DNA from: Plectrocnemia conspersa | Lineage: Eukaryota > Arthropoda > Insecta > Trichoptera > Polycentropodidae | NCBI GenBank assembly: GCA_009617715.1 | Contig: VTFK01000210.1 | Span: 186,001-250,000 of the forward strand | Length of the DNA: 64,000 bases | Direction: 5' to 3' | Shown: positions 34,890-47,610 of the stretch, in pieces | Numbering within the stretch: position 1 is the first letter of the stretch | How the letters are laid out: every line of letters begins with the position of its first letter | Position numbers and translations under genes: made by a program | Notes under the pieces: generated by a model | What the model was told of the DNA's origin: nothing | Databases searched by the model: none | What the model saw: only the letters and a program-made list of their open reading frames with translations

Positions 34890-37250
34890 TACCATTTTTT
34901 TAACAACCGTCATAAAGAACTAAGTCGAGATATTTACTAAGGCTATTGTTCAAAACAGTTTCATAAAGATCTGATTAAGAATACGACTGTTACTAAAATT
35001 ATATCTCATACATACATATTATATATATATATATATATATACATATGTATATGACAATTTAAAATTAAAAAAAAATATTTGTCCAAATTTTTATTATATT
35101 TCAATTTCTACAATATAATATATTTTTTTGCCGTTTTTACTTTTTCGGTATGTTACGAACTTTTTATTTATAAATAACCACCATTTTGAAACAATATAGT
35201 GAATAAGACTGTCTAACGAACTTAGCTAAGATATTCAAAAGGTTAAATTTTAAAAGAGTTGTATAGAAATCTGATATCTGATCTGAAAACTACGGCAGTA
35301 ATCGTGGTCGAAAAAATTTATATCCTAAAAAATAATATATTTTTATTTATATGTGGGATTTATTAGTAGCTGCAATTTTTTTAAATGTCACATATAAAAT
35401 AATACAAAAATAAAATAAAATAAAATATTTATTGAGTTTTAAGCAAAGTAAAAATTTTAAGTAAGTTTTTTATTTAGCTTTAATTTTAACTTTTTATCTA
35501 ATATTTATTTTAACGAATTTTTAATTTTGTGAAAATCTGACATTTTAAAGCAGGATGGTGGATAAGGCTAGGTAACGAATTTATCTGAGATATTTTTAGG
35601 GCAATTTTTATGACAAATACATCGGTAATTGTGATTGCAAAAAAATTTAAATCCACATACATAATACAAAAGAATTAAAAACGTATGTATTGAGCTTAAA
35701 GCAAAGTTCAGGTATTTTTTTATTTTGGTTCAATATCTCGAACTAAACGCGATTTTAAAACAGGATGTTGGACAAGCCAGCTAACGAACTTTGTGATATT
35801 TAAAAAGGCAATTTTTCAAAACAATTCTATAAAAAAAGTGGTTGTTTTTTAATTAAGATTATTGCTATTTCATTAAATGGGATACATTTTTCTAGTCAAA
35901 TTCATGCAACACACCTGTTTATAATTCACATAAAAAGAAATAAAATCGTGCCGTCGCGTCGCAGTGAAACTCTCGAAGACTTTTTATAACAATATTTACA
36001 ATAGGAAACTGCAAAAAACAATTATCCGTTCTCGGAAGTCAAAAATCCACTTCAAAAGCAATGAAACGTTCGAATATCTAGCGTTCATATTATAACAATA
36101 AGTGACAAACTATTAATGAAGCACATCTAAGCCAAATTTTGATCAATATGAGAGCTTCTAAGAAGCGATAATTGTTTTTGCGCCCTTCTATTGACCAAAA
36201 TTCAGTTTGAATTCACTTTGACTAATACTCTCACATTAAAAGTTCGTAGTAATATGGGTAAGGATAGCTATCATATTTTTAAAACATAGTGTAATCCAAG
36301 TGCAGACTAACTATGGAGCAATATGCAAATGTGATGTCTGTATGTACTTCTTCTTCCGCTTATTTTCCCCTGAAAAAATTAGTTGACTTTTTCTAAAGGG
36401 TTCATTGTTGACCACCTACTAAATAGATTGTCTCTAATCTTAGAAAATATATACTTACTTGAAAGTGCCACAGCTCACTCAGGAAACACAATTATTTAAC
36501 AGTCCACAATATTCACATACGCGAAGTGCAAATTTTTTATTTTGACTATTGCCGCCATTTTAAAACAATATGGTTGGCGTATCGATATATGTATTAACAT
36601 GGACAATTTTTCACAAAAATTTCACGGTGATCTGATTAAAACTACGGCAGTTATCGTGACCTCAAAAACCATTACATCCCATATACATATATAATGATAG
36701 AGTAATACGAAATGTACCTGAAAATACCTTTTATTAAATTGCTCTCTCAACGATAAAATTAGGCGTGATTTGAACTGAAATTTATAAAGGCCACCGTCGA
36801 TAGTCAAATGAAAGATGACCTTGTTAATATTAAAAATATATATTTTTGTATAGTTAATATATGTATATGTTATAAAACATTTATACATTTTTTTAGGATT
36901 ATTTTATTAAAGTTACGATTTTATTTCTTTTTTTGTAGCCGCCATTTTAAAATTATATTGCGAATTAGGCTTGCTAAATAACTTCACCCAGATAATTTTA
37001 TGGTCTATTTTTTAAAAAAGAGTTATGGTTATCAGCCATCTGATCAAAAAATTTATCATAAGATAAATTCCATATAAATGATAAAACAATGTTATAAAGT
37101 AAAAAAATAATGTTCTATAATAGAACATTTTTTAGCTCTTTATTTTTGTCTCTAGAATGTTTTTTATTGGAGATAAGTTTTTTTAATATTAATAGCTGTT
37201 ATTTTTAAACAAGTTGGCGAATCGAGCTGGCTAACAAACATTGTGATTAT
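34890..37250. repeat. decayed tandem array of a 200-400 bp unit
   Basis: A unit recurs at about 34890, 35183, 35543, 35751, 36555, 36945 and 37203. Each starts with (C)ATTTTAAAACA, then a GG-TGG..AAG-CT..CTAACGAACTT block, then (some units) ATTTTTCAAAACA, a GATCTGATTAAAACTACGGCAGT block and an ATCCCATATACAT..A tail. Spacing is irregular because of indels and a hAT-like insertion at 35936-36440. It is noncoding. Confidence 0.6.
35936..36440 (-). repeat. hAT-like family fragment within the tandem array
   Basis: It contains AATAAAATCGTGCCGTCGCG, two fold-back modules in opposite orientation (GCCCTTCTATTGACCAAAAT around 36180) and the middle-module start GCAGACTAACTATGGAGCAA, inserted between units of the array. 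Confidence 0.6.
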
Positions 37251-38149
37251 TGCGCACACGATAATTGCGCATAGTAAAAATTTAAAATAACAAAAATTCT
37301 GATCAGAAATGATTAATATATACAAAAAATAATGTCTGTATTTTAATTTAAAAATATCATGTTTTAAAAATATTTTACAATTATATTAGTAATTTACATT
37401 GGTATGATATTTTTATATTTCCTATAATTACACAATATTTACTTAAAAATAGAGAAAAAAAATTGAGCAGTTCGAATTAAAAGTAAAATATATTTAACAA
37501 TCAATCAATCATCTATGTTCATAATTTTCGCTGTGCGGAATTTTCGTTAACGCAATAATCTGGTCATCCCGAAATATATACATATATAATATGTTATAGG
37601 TTTTATATATGACAGTTATCATGTTCTTACTCTACACGAGTTAAACTTGAAATTAATAAAGACCGCTAGCAAATGATTAATTGTAAAATACTGACAATAA
37701 AACATGTATCAAAAAATAATCTTAAAATAAATTTATTATTTAATATATAAGGTGTATTGATAACGTTTCTTTAAATCTTAAATCTAGAATAATCTGTTAT
37801 TGTCAGTAATAAATAGATTAGTATCTTGCATATGACTTACTATTATGACATTAAATAAAATAAAATATTTTTACGGAATAAAAATGTTTGTTTACAAAAA
37901 AATAGAATAAAATAAACTTTTCCGACGTGCTTCGCTCTGGACATAACAATAAGCATATTGTATAAATATTTAGTTTAAAAATTGATATGGTACAAAAAAT
38001 AGTGTGCTACCGGATTTAAAAATGAACTATTGCGTAATTTTTACATCTAAGAATAGGCGTATGAATCGACTGATCTTATCTATGCATCAAAAATCTAAAT
38101 GTTTATACCAATTCCTGATAGAAATGAACTAAATTTTATATTATGTATT
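37251..38149. other. gene-free AT-rich stretch
   Basis: Nothing recognisable apart from short A/T repeats. Confidence 0.5.
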
Positions 38150-38285
38150 TTGGCAATTTATAGCTAATTTATTGCCAGTGAAAGTTTATTTATTATATGC
38201 TGATGACTTAAAAAAGAGTACTAGCATAAACGCGAATTCTATGTCTATACAAAAAGACAGGCAGTGTCACATTGTTACATATTAA
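38150..38285 (+). mobile_element. LINE reverse-transcriptase fragment
   Basis: Plus-strand translation gives YADDLKKSTSINANSMSIQ. YADD is the reverse-transcriptase active-site motif, followed by the residues typical of jockey-like LINEs. Only about 45 residues remain. Confidence 0.6.
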
Positions 38286-38574
38286 AGGTACCTTTGCTTG
38301 TCGATATTTTTTTATAGTTTAGGCAGAAGTGACATTTAGTATTCAAATCGCGAAGGGGTGCTAAAAAGCGTCAAAGATGCTCCATTTTGTTATGCGGAGC
38401 GCGTGTCACTCTGGCATTTTATATTATACGTTAGTTAGAAATATTCTCGAATATTACTCCATTGTTTGAAATCACACACAGCAAAATAGATTGTTCTTAA
38501 AATGGATTAAGATATATCTACAAGGGTTGCGATATAATTCATTGCTTTATTCAATGAATAACTTTTTGAATCAA

Positions 38575-40110
38575 CAAAATTTTAGGGGAGCAGGTACTTA
38601 TGACATTTAATTAAATACTATGAATCTTAATGAAATCGAAATATTAAAAAAGCTAGAAAAACCTAAAATGACGTTTATGATTCTAAACCAGAAATTCTCA
38701 GGTTATCCCTAAATTTAAAAAAAAAAACAGTCGAATCAATCCCGAAAATATTTTTTTAAATATTTCATTTCAATGTTTATATCGGAATACATTTTCACCG
38801 GTAGATATATATTTTTAGCAGTGAAAATATAATTTATCTGGCAGATGCTAGTAAAATTATATGATTTCAACTTGCCATATGTAGTAATATATACATTTAC
38901 ATACTTATCATTATTTATTTATATGCGATGTATAAATGTCATAGTGAATGTATATTTTCCAGTAAAGCTATATACATATTTTACTAGTGAAATCCAAATA
39001 CATTTTACCCAGTATACATATACTTTTACTAGCAAAAACATAATTCAATTGATAGGCGCTAGTGAAATATACACTGTTCTAAAAAGTCCATTAAAGTTGC
39101 GAAACGTCCATTTTCTGTTCAAACCCAAACCTAATCTACACAATAACTATATTTATTTAATAATACTATATTTGTGTTAAAACGTTCAGTTCGAGGCTAT
39201 CCATTATTATTCACAATTATAAATAAATATAAAAAATATAGGAATGTATTTAATTTTTATAGATTTGTTCAAAATATATACAGGAGTAATGATAAGGTTA
39301 TCGAACGTATATCCGTATCGTTTGGTTTAGAGCTAATAGTAGAGGCGTAAACCCAAACTTGCCATCCCTTTCTCAATTATAAATAATGATCAAATTGATA
39401 GCTCTCGAACTGACTGTGCTAACACAAATGGGGCAAATGAAAGTTCTAAAACTAATTATAGTTTTAGAACTTTCAGAACGTAATTTGGAGGGTTGGGGGG
39501 ACATTGAATTTGATCAGAAAAATACATAGCATATTATAAAATACTATAAATTTTAATGAAATAAAAAAATACACGATTTTACTGCATTTGACGTAGATTT
39601 TTTACTTCTGAGAAGGGGTAATTTTGCGTCTCCTATTGGTCAAAATTCGTTTTAGATTTGCTTCTTTCATCGTTTCCCACTTATAGTAAGTCGTAATATT
39701 ATCATAAATAGTCATAATATGAATGCTAGATATCCGAGCGTTCGCACTGCGACGGAGACGGCACGATTTTATTGCCTTTGACGTGGATTTTTGACTTCTG
39801 ATAGTGGATAATTATTTTTTGCGCTCTCTTATTAGTCAAAATTTGGTTTAGATATGCTTCATTTGATTTTCACTTATTTTAAGGCGTAATATTGTTATAA
39901 AAATACTAATATTAAAGGTTGATAACCGAGCATTCATACAGCGATGGCGACGGCACGATTTTATTTCTTTTGACGAGGATTCTAAAGAGGGACGTCCCTT
40001 AAATTTTGCCAGAAAAATGCATGTCATTTGATGAAATTGAAATTCCAAATAAACAGTGACTGGCCGGTTAACTTTTGTCCCCCTTGGAAAAAGCTGAAAT
40101 GACGTCCCTG
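38575..40110 (+). repeat. hAT-like composite element, large copy with repeated end modules
   Basis: It begins with a worn end module, then ATTCTAAACCAGAAATTCTC and the middle module, the small dispersed module at 39285, a hairpin at 39439-39474 (16-bp arms, loop ATTA), a second end module (about 39475), fold-back modules and a final end module closing AAATGACGTCCCTG at 40110. The three end modules show that copies have recombined or nested. Confidence 0.65.
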
Positions 40111-41114
40111 CGGCAAGAGTAGCAATTGCTTCCCTCATTATTCCTTGCCAACGGTAAAGACCGTTGCGACTAGGACGTTAGCGTCCAAGAAGCCTTCACT
40201 TACACGAGCCGTCATGAATATGCTTTCGGCGCTAGCTACGAGGAGCTTTAACAATTTATGTAAATTGGTGTACATCTATTTAAGTTGTACGTCAATATCA
40301 TTGTATGATTAGGCATTTGCGTGTTCATTAAGTATGTATGTATATTAATGTAAATGAGTGCATGTTTGAGTTGACGTTTATGAACAGATGTATGATGACG
40401 GGAAAAAATTAAATTTCATTCTCGCCATAATTTTGAAATAAACGATACTAAAACTTAGCGGTAAATGAACACACATTATTGATTCTCATGGCTTTATTCT
40501 TGAATATGAAATTTATCGAAAACAAGTGTGTAACACGGTTTTTTTAAATTAGCCGAATCTACTACGAGTCAAAATAGAAAGAATATCTAGTCGCAGGAAA
40601 AGGTCGAGTATCCAATGACATAATGGGAGCACCATTTACAGAGACTGACGTTTTCGGCAATTAAAGGTCACAAAGTCAATTCGGATCGAAATGCCTTTCG
40701 CCACGCGTATCTCTCCGTTTCGTTAGATTAGCGAATCCAATCGCGGAATTCATCCAAATCACTATCGTTTTGTTCGCGTAACATTCACTTTGTTCACCAA
40801 AGCACCTTCTAATTTGTCACAATATGCTAGCAAAACTTTTAGCATTACGTATTCTACACAGGGCTCAAAATGGAAAATTTAATGAACCGGAACTGTATGC
40901 ATATAAAAGATTTTACCATTCTCTGCTCAAAGAAAAACTACATGTGATATATTGAGCCTCACAGCGATTTATTTTTGGATATTTTTATCATAAACAGTCA
41001 TAAGAGCTGTTTGATATACAGTTTTATGGCGCTGATATCATTTATATCGATTTACAAATAAAATCAGTATCGGACGTTGGTGTCGAATAATTAATGTTCA
41101 GGTTGATCCGAAAG
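40111..41114. other. gene-free stretch
   Basis: No gene is supportable. The first 150 bases are GC-richer without motifs. Confidence 0.4.
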
Positions 41115-41876
41115 ACGTTTTAAAAGAGGCGAGTGGCTTTATGGTCTCTGGTTTCTTTTGGTCGGAGTTGTGACTTGGACGAAAAGAGAGAAGGCTTATT
41201 TAGGCCAATGGCCGTATTTATAAGCCCCGCCTATGTATCATGTTCATCTCGATACACTCTCACTAACCTAATGGTTTTTTCCAACTTTGTTTCGAGATCA
41301 TTGGACTACGGTGTACAAGTGGACGTTACATACACAGATTTTGAAAAGGCGTTCGATAAAGTCAATCACGATTTACTTGTGAGAAAATAATCTAATTTTG
41401 TGTAATCTATTCTCAAATTACTTGACCGACAGATATCAGCACGATATAATATTTCTACTAGAGTACCACAATGATCCAACCTGGGTCCTATTGTTCATTA
41501 ATGACATATAAACAGCAATGAATCGCTCATTTTTTTATTATATGCAGATGACTTGAAAATTTTCAAGAGAGTGCAGAATTCGGCTTCAGTGTCATGAAAT
41601 TTCACACAATTTCATTTTCAAGGTCATTGATGCCAATTAAATACTCCTACCGTCTCGATAGATGTATTCTAAATTCGCTGAAAATTCAGCCTGATATCAC
41701 AGCAGATCGATAAATATGTATAGCGCACTCTTTATGATACGTTTCGTTGTCAACTCGCAGAAGTGTTTATATAATTAAACACTTCTGGAAATTGCTCAAA
41801 GGCAAAGTGGACAACTTCGGTGCTCGAGCAGCTTCAAATTTTGGTCTCAGAAGACGGTCATAGTTCTTGATCGCGT
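41115..41876 (+). mobile_element. jockey-like LINE, reverse transcriptase to C-terminus, interrupted
   Basis: Broken plus-strand frames give YTLTNLMVFSNFVS, then DVTYTDFEKAFDKVNHDLL (the first catalytic block), STRVPQ, LLYADDLKIFKRVQ (the YADD active site) and LSTRRSVYIIKHFWKLLKG. The reading runs up to the hAT-like insertion at 41877 and continues beyond it at 43221. Frameshifts and deletions make it non-functional. Confidence 0.85.
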
Positions 41877-43220
41877 CAGGAACGTAATTTGGAGGGGGGG
41901 CAGGTGGATGCATTTCACCCTCCCCTTGAATTTGGCCAGAAAAATGCATGTCATTTAATAAAATACAACTAATCTTAATAAATCAAAATATTAAAGAAAC
42001 GACCACTGACTGGTCAACTTTTGCCCCCCCCCCTCCCTTGAAAAAACTGAAATTCTAAACAAAAACTTCTCGGGTTATCCCTCAAAGAAAACAGTTTCGA
42101 ATCTATACCGAAAATTTTTTTTTAAATATATTATATTGGAATACATTTTCATATATTTTTACCAGTGAAAATATAATTTATCTGGCAGGTTCTTGTAAAA
42201 TTATATAATTTTAACTTATCCATATGTATAAATGTTACAGTGAATGTGCATTTTTCAGTGTCAAATACATTTTCACTAGTAAATATATATTTATAGTAAC
42301 GAAAATATAGTTTTAATTGTAGACGCTAGTGAAATTATATGGTGCTCTAAAATGCACATAAAATTCAATTTGACAGTTGCGAAACGTACATTTGCTGTTT
42401 ATACTAATTACACAACATGACAATAATTTATAATAAAAATGTAACACATTATAATTTTTAATTCAATTTCTAACGTATGGTCATCCTCCTCTCAAGCCAG
42501 CCCTTATTTACTATTGGCAACGTTCTCATATCGGTTTAAGTAAATTTGCGGAAAACTGTATATGTGGGCATGCATGTGTACCCGCACCCTTATTTCCAAT
42601 ACAACGATGATGAGCGTTGACATCTTAGATAGACTATACATATAGGCGTTTCATCTCGCATATTGCTCTATAGTTAGTCTGCACTTCCATATCACACTGT
42701 TTTGAAAATATGATAGATCATTACCAATATTACTATGGTTTTTTGATATGAAATATCGGCCAAAGTGTATTCAAACCGAATTTTGGTTAATAGAAGGGTG
42801 CGAAAAAAATTATCATTTCTCAGAAGGGCAAAATTCGGTTCATATGTGCTTCACTAATCGTTTATCACTTATTGTAAGTCGTAATATTGTTATAAATAGT
42901 AATAACAATATGAACGCTAGATATCCTAGCGTTCGTACTGCGACGATTTTATAGCTTTTGATATATTTTTGACTTCAGAGAAGGGATAATTGTTTTTTGC
43001 GCCCTTATATTGGTCAAAATTCACTTTAGTTCTGATTCATTTGAATCTCTATTATTGAAAATCGTAATATTGTAAAAAAACGATTTTATTGCTTCAGAGA
43101 CAGTTTCTCCCCCCCCCCTACTTGAATTTTTTTTAATGAAATACAATGAATCTTAACAACCACTAACTAGTTCATTTTTGCCCCCCCCCCCCACATGAAA
43201 AATCTGAAATGACGTCCCTG
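41877..43220 (+). mobile_element. hAT-like non-autonomous transposon, complete copy in a LINE
   Basis: The 1344-bp element runs from CAGGAACGTAATTTGG to AAATGACGTCCCTG. Its flanks are GATCGCGT (41869-41876) and GATTACGT (43221-43228), agreeing at 6 of 8 positions, as expected of an old 8-bp target duplication. The LINE frame resumes directly after it. Inside are an end module, middle module, fold-back modules in both orientations and a second end module. No transposase frame is present, so movement would have needed an enzyme supplied in trans. CA-G-type ends with 8-bp duplications are the hAT pattern. Confidence 0.85.
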
Positions 43221-43403
43221 GATTACGTCCATTGTTCTTACATGTAAAGGCTAGAACTGTAGCACTTGCAAACTCTTCTCAATATTGTATTTGTCCTCTT
43301 TTCATATTTTTATGTGTATATGTATATACATACATATATGTGTATTTATGTATATATATGTATCTATATGTTTGTATGCATATTATGTATGAATGTTTGT
43401 GTA
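43221..43403 (+). mobile_element. continuation of the interrupted LINE
   Basis: Directly after the hAT-like element the plus strand encodes PLFLHVKARTVALANSSQY. This is the near-terminal block that in related LINEs follows the APEDG-SSRS sequence found just before 41877. It then passes into a TATG-rich 3' UTR, cut by a second insertion at 43404. Confidence 0.75.
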
Positions 43404-44590
43404 TGTGATCCAACTTCAATTTTCGAACTTTAAAAAAAACTCAAATTTAAGGATATCTTCGAATTTTTCTTTTAAATCAATTATGAAAAATAATATCATT
43501 TAAATGGCCGTCTTTGGACCTTTTGCATCAGACGATCCTTTCGATGAAATTCGAAGACTTTTTCATGCATTTTGGGTGATATCTTAGGTACAACTTGGCG
43601 AATGTTTGGTTTTTAGCTGCTCCAACGTTTCGTGTTTGTCGGTGTAGACACGATTCTTAGCGTAAACTCACAATAAGAATCCAACGGCGTTATATTGCAT
43701 GATCTTGGTGGCCAAAACGTGAAATAATACGACCAAAACATCCAACGTTGCACCCGATGTGTAGCAAATTGCGCCGTCTTGTTGAAACCACGTGTCTTCA
43801 ACATCAATATATTCGATTTCGTGCCAAAAATAATCGGTTATCATGCGCTTATAGCGCTCACCTTCATCGTTTTCAAAAAAGTAAGGCCCAATGACGCCGC
43901 CCACCTGACTTCAATACGTACCAAACACTCACTTTTTGGGTGTGTAATGATCTCTCGTGAATCACATGAGGATTTTCTTCGCCCCATATCTATAAATTTT
44001 GCGTATTAACATGTCTAGAGAGGTGAAAATGTACCTCATCAGAGAAGAAGTATTTCTTTGAAAAATCAGCATCAACACCCAATCTGCGTAAATTATTTGT
44101 TGTACATGATCTCTTGACTTTATTTATTGTATTATCTTATGGGTGTAGGGGCAAGTCCAGAAGCAAAATGCGCCAAAGGGAGTCATAAGAAAAGCCCAAA
44201 AGCTGCGAACGCCGACGAATCGACAATTCTGGGTCTTCAGTCACATTTTCCCTTACAGCAACAATATTCTCGACTGAATGGGCACCACAATGATGCAAAG
44301 ACCTTACTATATCTGCAACGCTTCTCGTCTCTTCAAATTTTTTCCCTACATTGCGAATTGTTTGCTCAGTAGAACAATGAACATGATTATAATTTTCCGT
44401 AAATTTCGATACACAGTTCGTACAGAATTGTTATTTCTGTCAAACAATTAAACATTGAGCGGTGGTAAAGCAATCTATTTTGTAAATACACTGTTGCAAA
44501 CTGACATATGACAATTTGAACACGCGTGATTATTGACAGCTGTCTGATTTGAGCGTTGATAACATAGAAAACTCGAATTGGATCAAGCTG
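43404..44590 (-). pseudogene. Tc1/mariner element with transposase pseudogene
   Basis: The element is flanked by TA (43402-43403 and 44591-44592), with inverted termini of the form TGATCCAAYTYRA. The minus-strand transposase shows SVRTVYRNLRKIYNHV, VRENVTEDPELSIRRRSQLL, GVIGPYFFENDEGERYKRMI, WFQQDGAICYTS (second catalytic Asp) and PPRSCNITPLDS. The last block has Asn where the family has Asp, and there are several frameshifts, so it cannot be active. A truncated relative lies at 32055-32980. Confidence 0.88.
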
Positions 44591-44592
44591 TA

Positions 44593-44695
44593 AATATATT
44601 TTTAAAATTGTATATTTTATACTTTTAGCTATTGTGATGCATTAGGTTACCTTATAAAAGTAAAGATGGTCTTAATTTTAATAAATAAATGTACA
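44593..44695 (+). mobile_element. LINE 3' end, beyond the Tc1/mariner insertion
   Basis: TGTGATGCATTAGGTTACC...GATGGTCTTAATTTTAATAAATAAA aligns with the LINE 3' stem-loop and tail at 15793-15860 in the same orientation. It therefore looks like the displaced 3' end of the LINE at 41115-43403. The stem is decayed here. Confidence 0.6.
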
Positions 44696-45499
44696 ACCTT
44701 ATGAAGCAAGACGAAATATCTTACGGGTGACTATTTGTGGACGATCATGACAATAATTCGTTCATAAAAATATGTAATGCACGAAACAATGCCGAGTGTT
44801 TTGAATATTATGAATAAATAATGATAGTCGATGCGGTTCAAGTCAGCGTGGCTATTGTAAGCTTGATCGCTCTTCAAATTTTTGCATGTTCCAAAATGTC
44901 GATTTTACCTGTGTTTTTGTTTAGTAAAGCACATTTGTTTGATGTTCGCTTTCTACTAAATAAATGATTAGTAACATCCACAGTTTATTTTTAAATTATT
45001 AATGCCTATTTCTAAATCTTATGATCATATCATATCATGAATTACGCTATTTTGTTAATACTGTAATTAAATATGTCATGTCATTCATAGTGTTTCAGTG
45101 TTAAAGTTACATTTGTTGTCTAATAATGTAATTTATTTGACACAGAAATAATAAAATACTATATATTCCTTCTAAAATTACTTCCGCATGACAGTTTAGT
45201 CCGCGTATAATGTAGCAAATTACAGTAATTGTATATTATACTTTGTTCCTAATGTCGTCTGAATCGATGGCTTTCAAAGTAATTTTTGTACGGTATTAAA
45301 CAATGCAACAATTTTCAATGCGACGCATTCAATGGTCATGTCCATCGTTTTTCGCAATCGTTTCTTTTGTGCATTGTCAATTGGCGACTCTTAGAATATA
45401 GTGTTATCGGCTTAAACGAAATATAATGTCTAAATCGTTGTTAATTTGAGCTGACGCCGACAGGGTTAGAATCAAATACTATACAAATACAAAACCATA
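44696..45499. other. gene-free stretch with a small dispersed repeat
   Basis: No gene. Positions 44860-44990 are the partner of the repeat at 28450-28640 (shared GCACATTTGTT and CTTTCTACTAA). Confidence 0.45.
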
Positions 45500-45925
45500 T
45501 ACTATACAAATACAAAACCCCTACGCTTAATACGGTTATACATAAGAAGTAAAAGCTATGTTGTTTCACTAAATAATGAATACTCGATCCCGCGTAAAAT
45601 TCCAGCTGGAGTTCCTCAGGGACGTTTGTTCGGGCCGTTTCTCATTATCTTGTATGCGAACGATATTCCAAAATTATAAAATACGCGGTACAGCTATTTT
45701 AACTATTGCTTACGGTCTTTTACCAATCGCGAATAAATTACAAAAATCTTAAATATATATTTTAAGAGATGGAAAATGAAAATCAAGCGAATTAAAACAG
45801 AAGCAATTATTTTCACTAAACGTAGACAAACTCTTACACCACCTATCCTAAACAAAAATGGCAGTAACGTAAAATTGAAAACAAGCGTTAAATATCTTCA
45901 ATTTAATAAACATATTTTGTAATTT
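45500..45925 (+). mobile_element. jockey-like LINE reverse-transcriptase fragment
   Basis: Plus-strand frames give SYVVSLNNEYSIPRKIPAGV running into PQG, FGPFLIILYANDIPKL, then after a gap WKMKIKRIKTEAIIFTKRRQ and a VKLKTSVKYL block. These are the palm and thumb blocks of a jockey-like reverse transcriptase. The YADD region between them is deleted. Confidence 0.8.
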
Positions 45926-47024
45926 TGCTCTAAATGGCTTGCCGCCATTGCGGTCCTTAGACCAATATTTAATGCGCGAACTATTATAAAAAAAAACTAT
46001 TATTTTTTTGTCGATTACATATGTACATCTATTATCATTTTACAATCGATGTGGTACATAAAAGATCTTATGCTTTGATTATGCATATTAATAACATGTG
46101 AATTTCACAATAATCTATTGTTATTGACAGAACGAGAGAATAATACAATAATCCAATCTAGTGATTATCTTAAGTCTGTTTACTGGAGTTCATAAATCAG
46201 GTGGTGACCCACATTTTACTTAATATTCCAAGATGCGGTTCGTTTGCTACCCAAAAATAAAAACATAGCTTATCTCGATCGAATACTTGTAACATGAGAC
46301 AGCATAAAAAAACAAGCGGGCAATAACAGTTGTTGTTTTTTTATTACTAAACAGGTTATCTAAATAATAATTATAATAGCCGGTCGTAAAAAATCTGATC
46401 TCTTTTTGTTTACCTAGCAAGTGTATATGTGATACACTTTTTGAAAGATATAAAAAATTAGGACAAAAAATTGATATCAATTGTAAAGTATATTCAACGC
46501 GTGATATATTTTAATGTAATATAATTTTTATAATAAAATATGTTTTCCTATCGAAACCAAAAACAATTATGCTGATTATACAAATTGGACAAAAAATAAT
46601 AGGTATTCAAGCATAGCTCGTATTATCGGATCAAAGTTTCGAGCGACCGAGTCTCTTTTTACGTTTCCGTCAATAAAAACCGTAAGTGTTTTATTTAATG
46701 CTCAGTAAATATCAATTACTATTATTTACGTTGTTAAAAGTGAAGTGAATATACCGATTTTGTAATAATAAAAAACGTTAGTGAGATAATGGCTAGTTAA
46801 ACAAGTAATAAATGAGTAATCTTTTTAATGACAGAGCAGGTACTATATAGCTATATAACTTGGTTTATAAGGAAATTTTATATTTCCTTATTACGTGTCA
46901 GTGTAGGAAAATAGCAAGAAAATTTATTTGGGATAATATAAGAAATAGTAAAGTATAATTGTATTTTTGTATGTAATTTTTTGTTAATAACCTTAGGAGT
47001 AATTTGGTATTAGGCACTCTTTAT
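45926..47024. other. gene-free AT-rich stretch
   Basis: No supportable gene, transposon protein or clear repeat. Confidence 0.45.
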
Positions 47025-47285
47025 GATGCCCTAGTTCGCAGCATACTAGAAGCTGGCTCTATTATATGAATTTAAGGCGTAATGAGTCAATGCAATTAAT
47101 TGCGGTTCGAAAAAGTATAGTGTAAATTCCACCGGTATTTATATTTGAAGGAATACAGGAACTATTCGTTCCTTTTTTCTAATGCTTACATTTTGGGAGT
47201 GCTGTGATACGTTTCATTGTCAATTCGCATAAATTGTTATATAATTAAACACTTCTGGATATTGCTCAAAAAACGCAAAACTATA
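47025..47285 (+). mobile_element. jockey-like LINE fragment, ORF2 C-terminus
   Basis: Plus-strand translation gives LYDALVRSILEAGSII, then after frame changes a YLKEYRNYSFLF segment and a decayed IIKHFW block. It corresponds to the minus-strand fragment at 15880-16420. It ends where the fold-back repeats at 47286 begin. Confidence 0.7.
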
Positions 47286-47610
47286 TTATCTCAGAAGTCG
47301 AAAATCCACGTCAAAAGCAATAAAATCATGCCGTCACAGAAGAAACGTTTGGTTATGTAGCTTTCATTTTATGACTTTTTATAACAATATTACGTTGTAC
47401 AAAAAGTGAGAATCGAATAAATCACATCTAAACCGAATTTTGACCAATATGAGAGGGCAAAAAACTTTATATATCAATATTACGACTTACAATAAGTGAG
47501 AAACGATGAATGAAGCACATCTAAACCAAATTTTGACCAATATGAGAGCGCAAAATACAATTATCTCTTCTCAGAAGTCAAAAATTCACGTCAAAAGCAA
47601 TAAAATCGTA
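47286..47610 (+). repeat. tandem fold-back modules of the hAT-like family
   Basis: Successive copies of the module carry CACATCTAAACCGAATTTTG at about 47425 and CACATCTAAACCAAATTTTG at about 47516. The linker ACAATAAGTGAGAA is repeated and the block CAGAAGTCAAAAATTCACGT lies at both sides. No end motif is present. Confidence 0.65.

Noticed and set aside
34890..37250. CRISPR-like array
   Set aside because: Units are long, diverged and irregularly spaced in an insect genome; no short identical repeats with uniform spacers exist.
43311..43403. TATG-rich low-complexity tract as a separate microsatellite
   Set aside because: It is imperfect throughout and fits better as part of the LINE 3' UTR.
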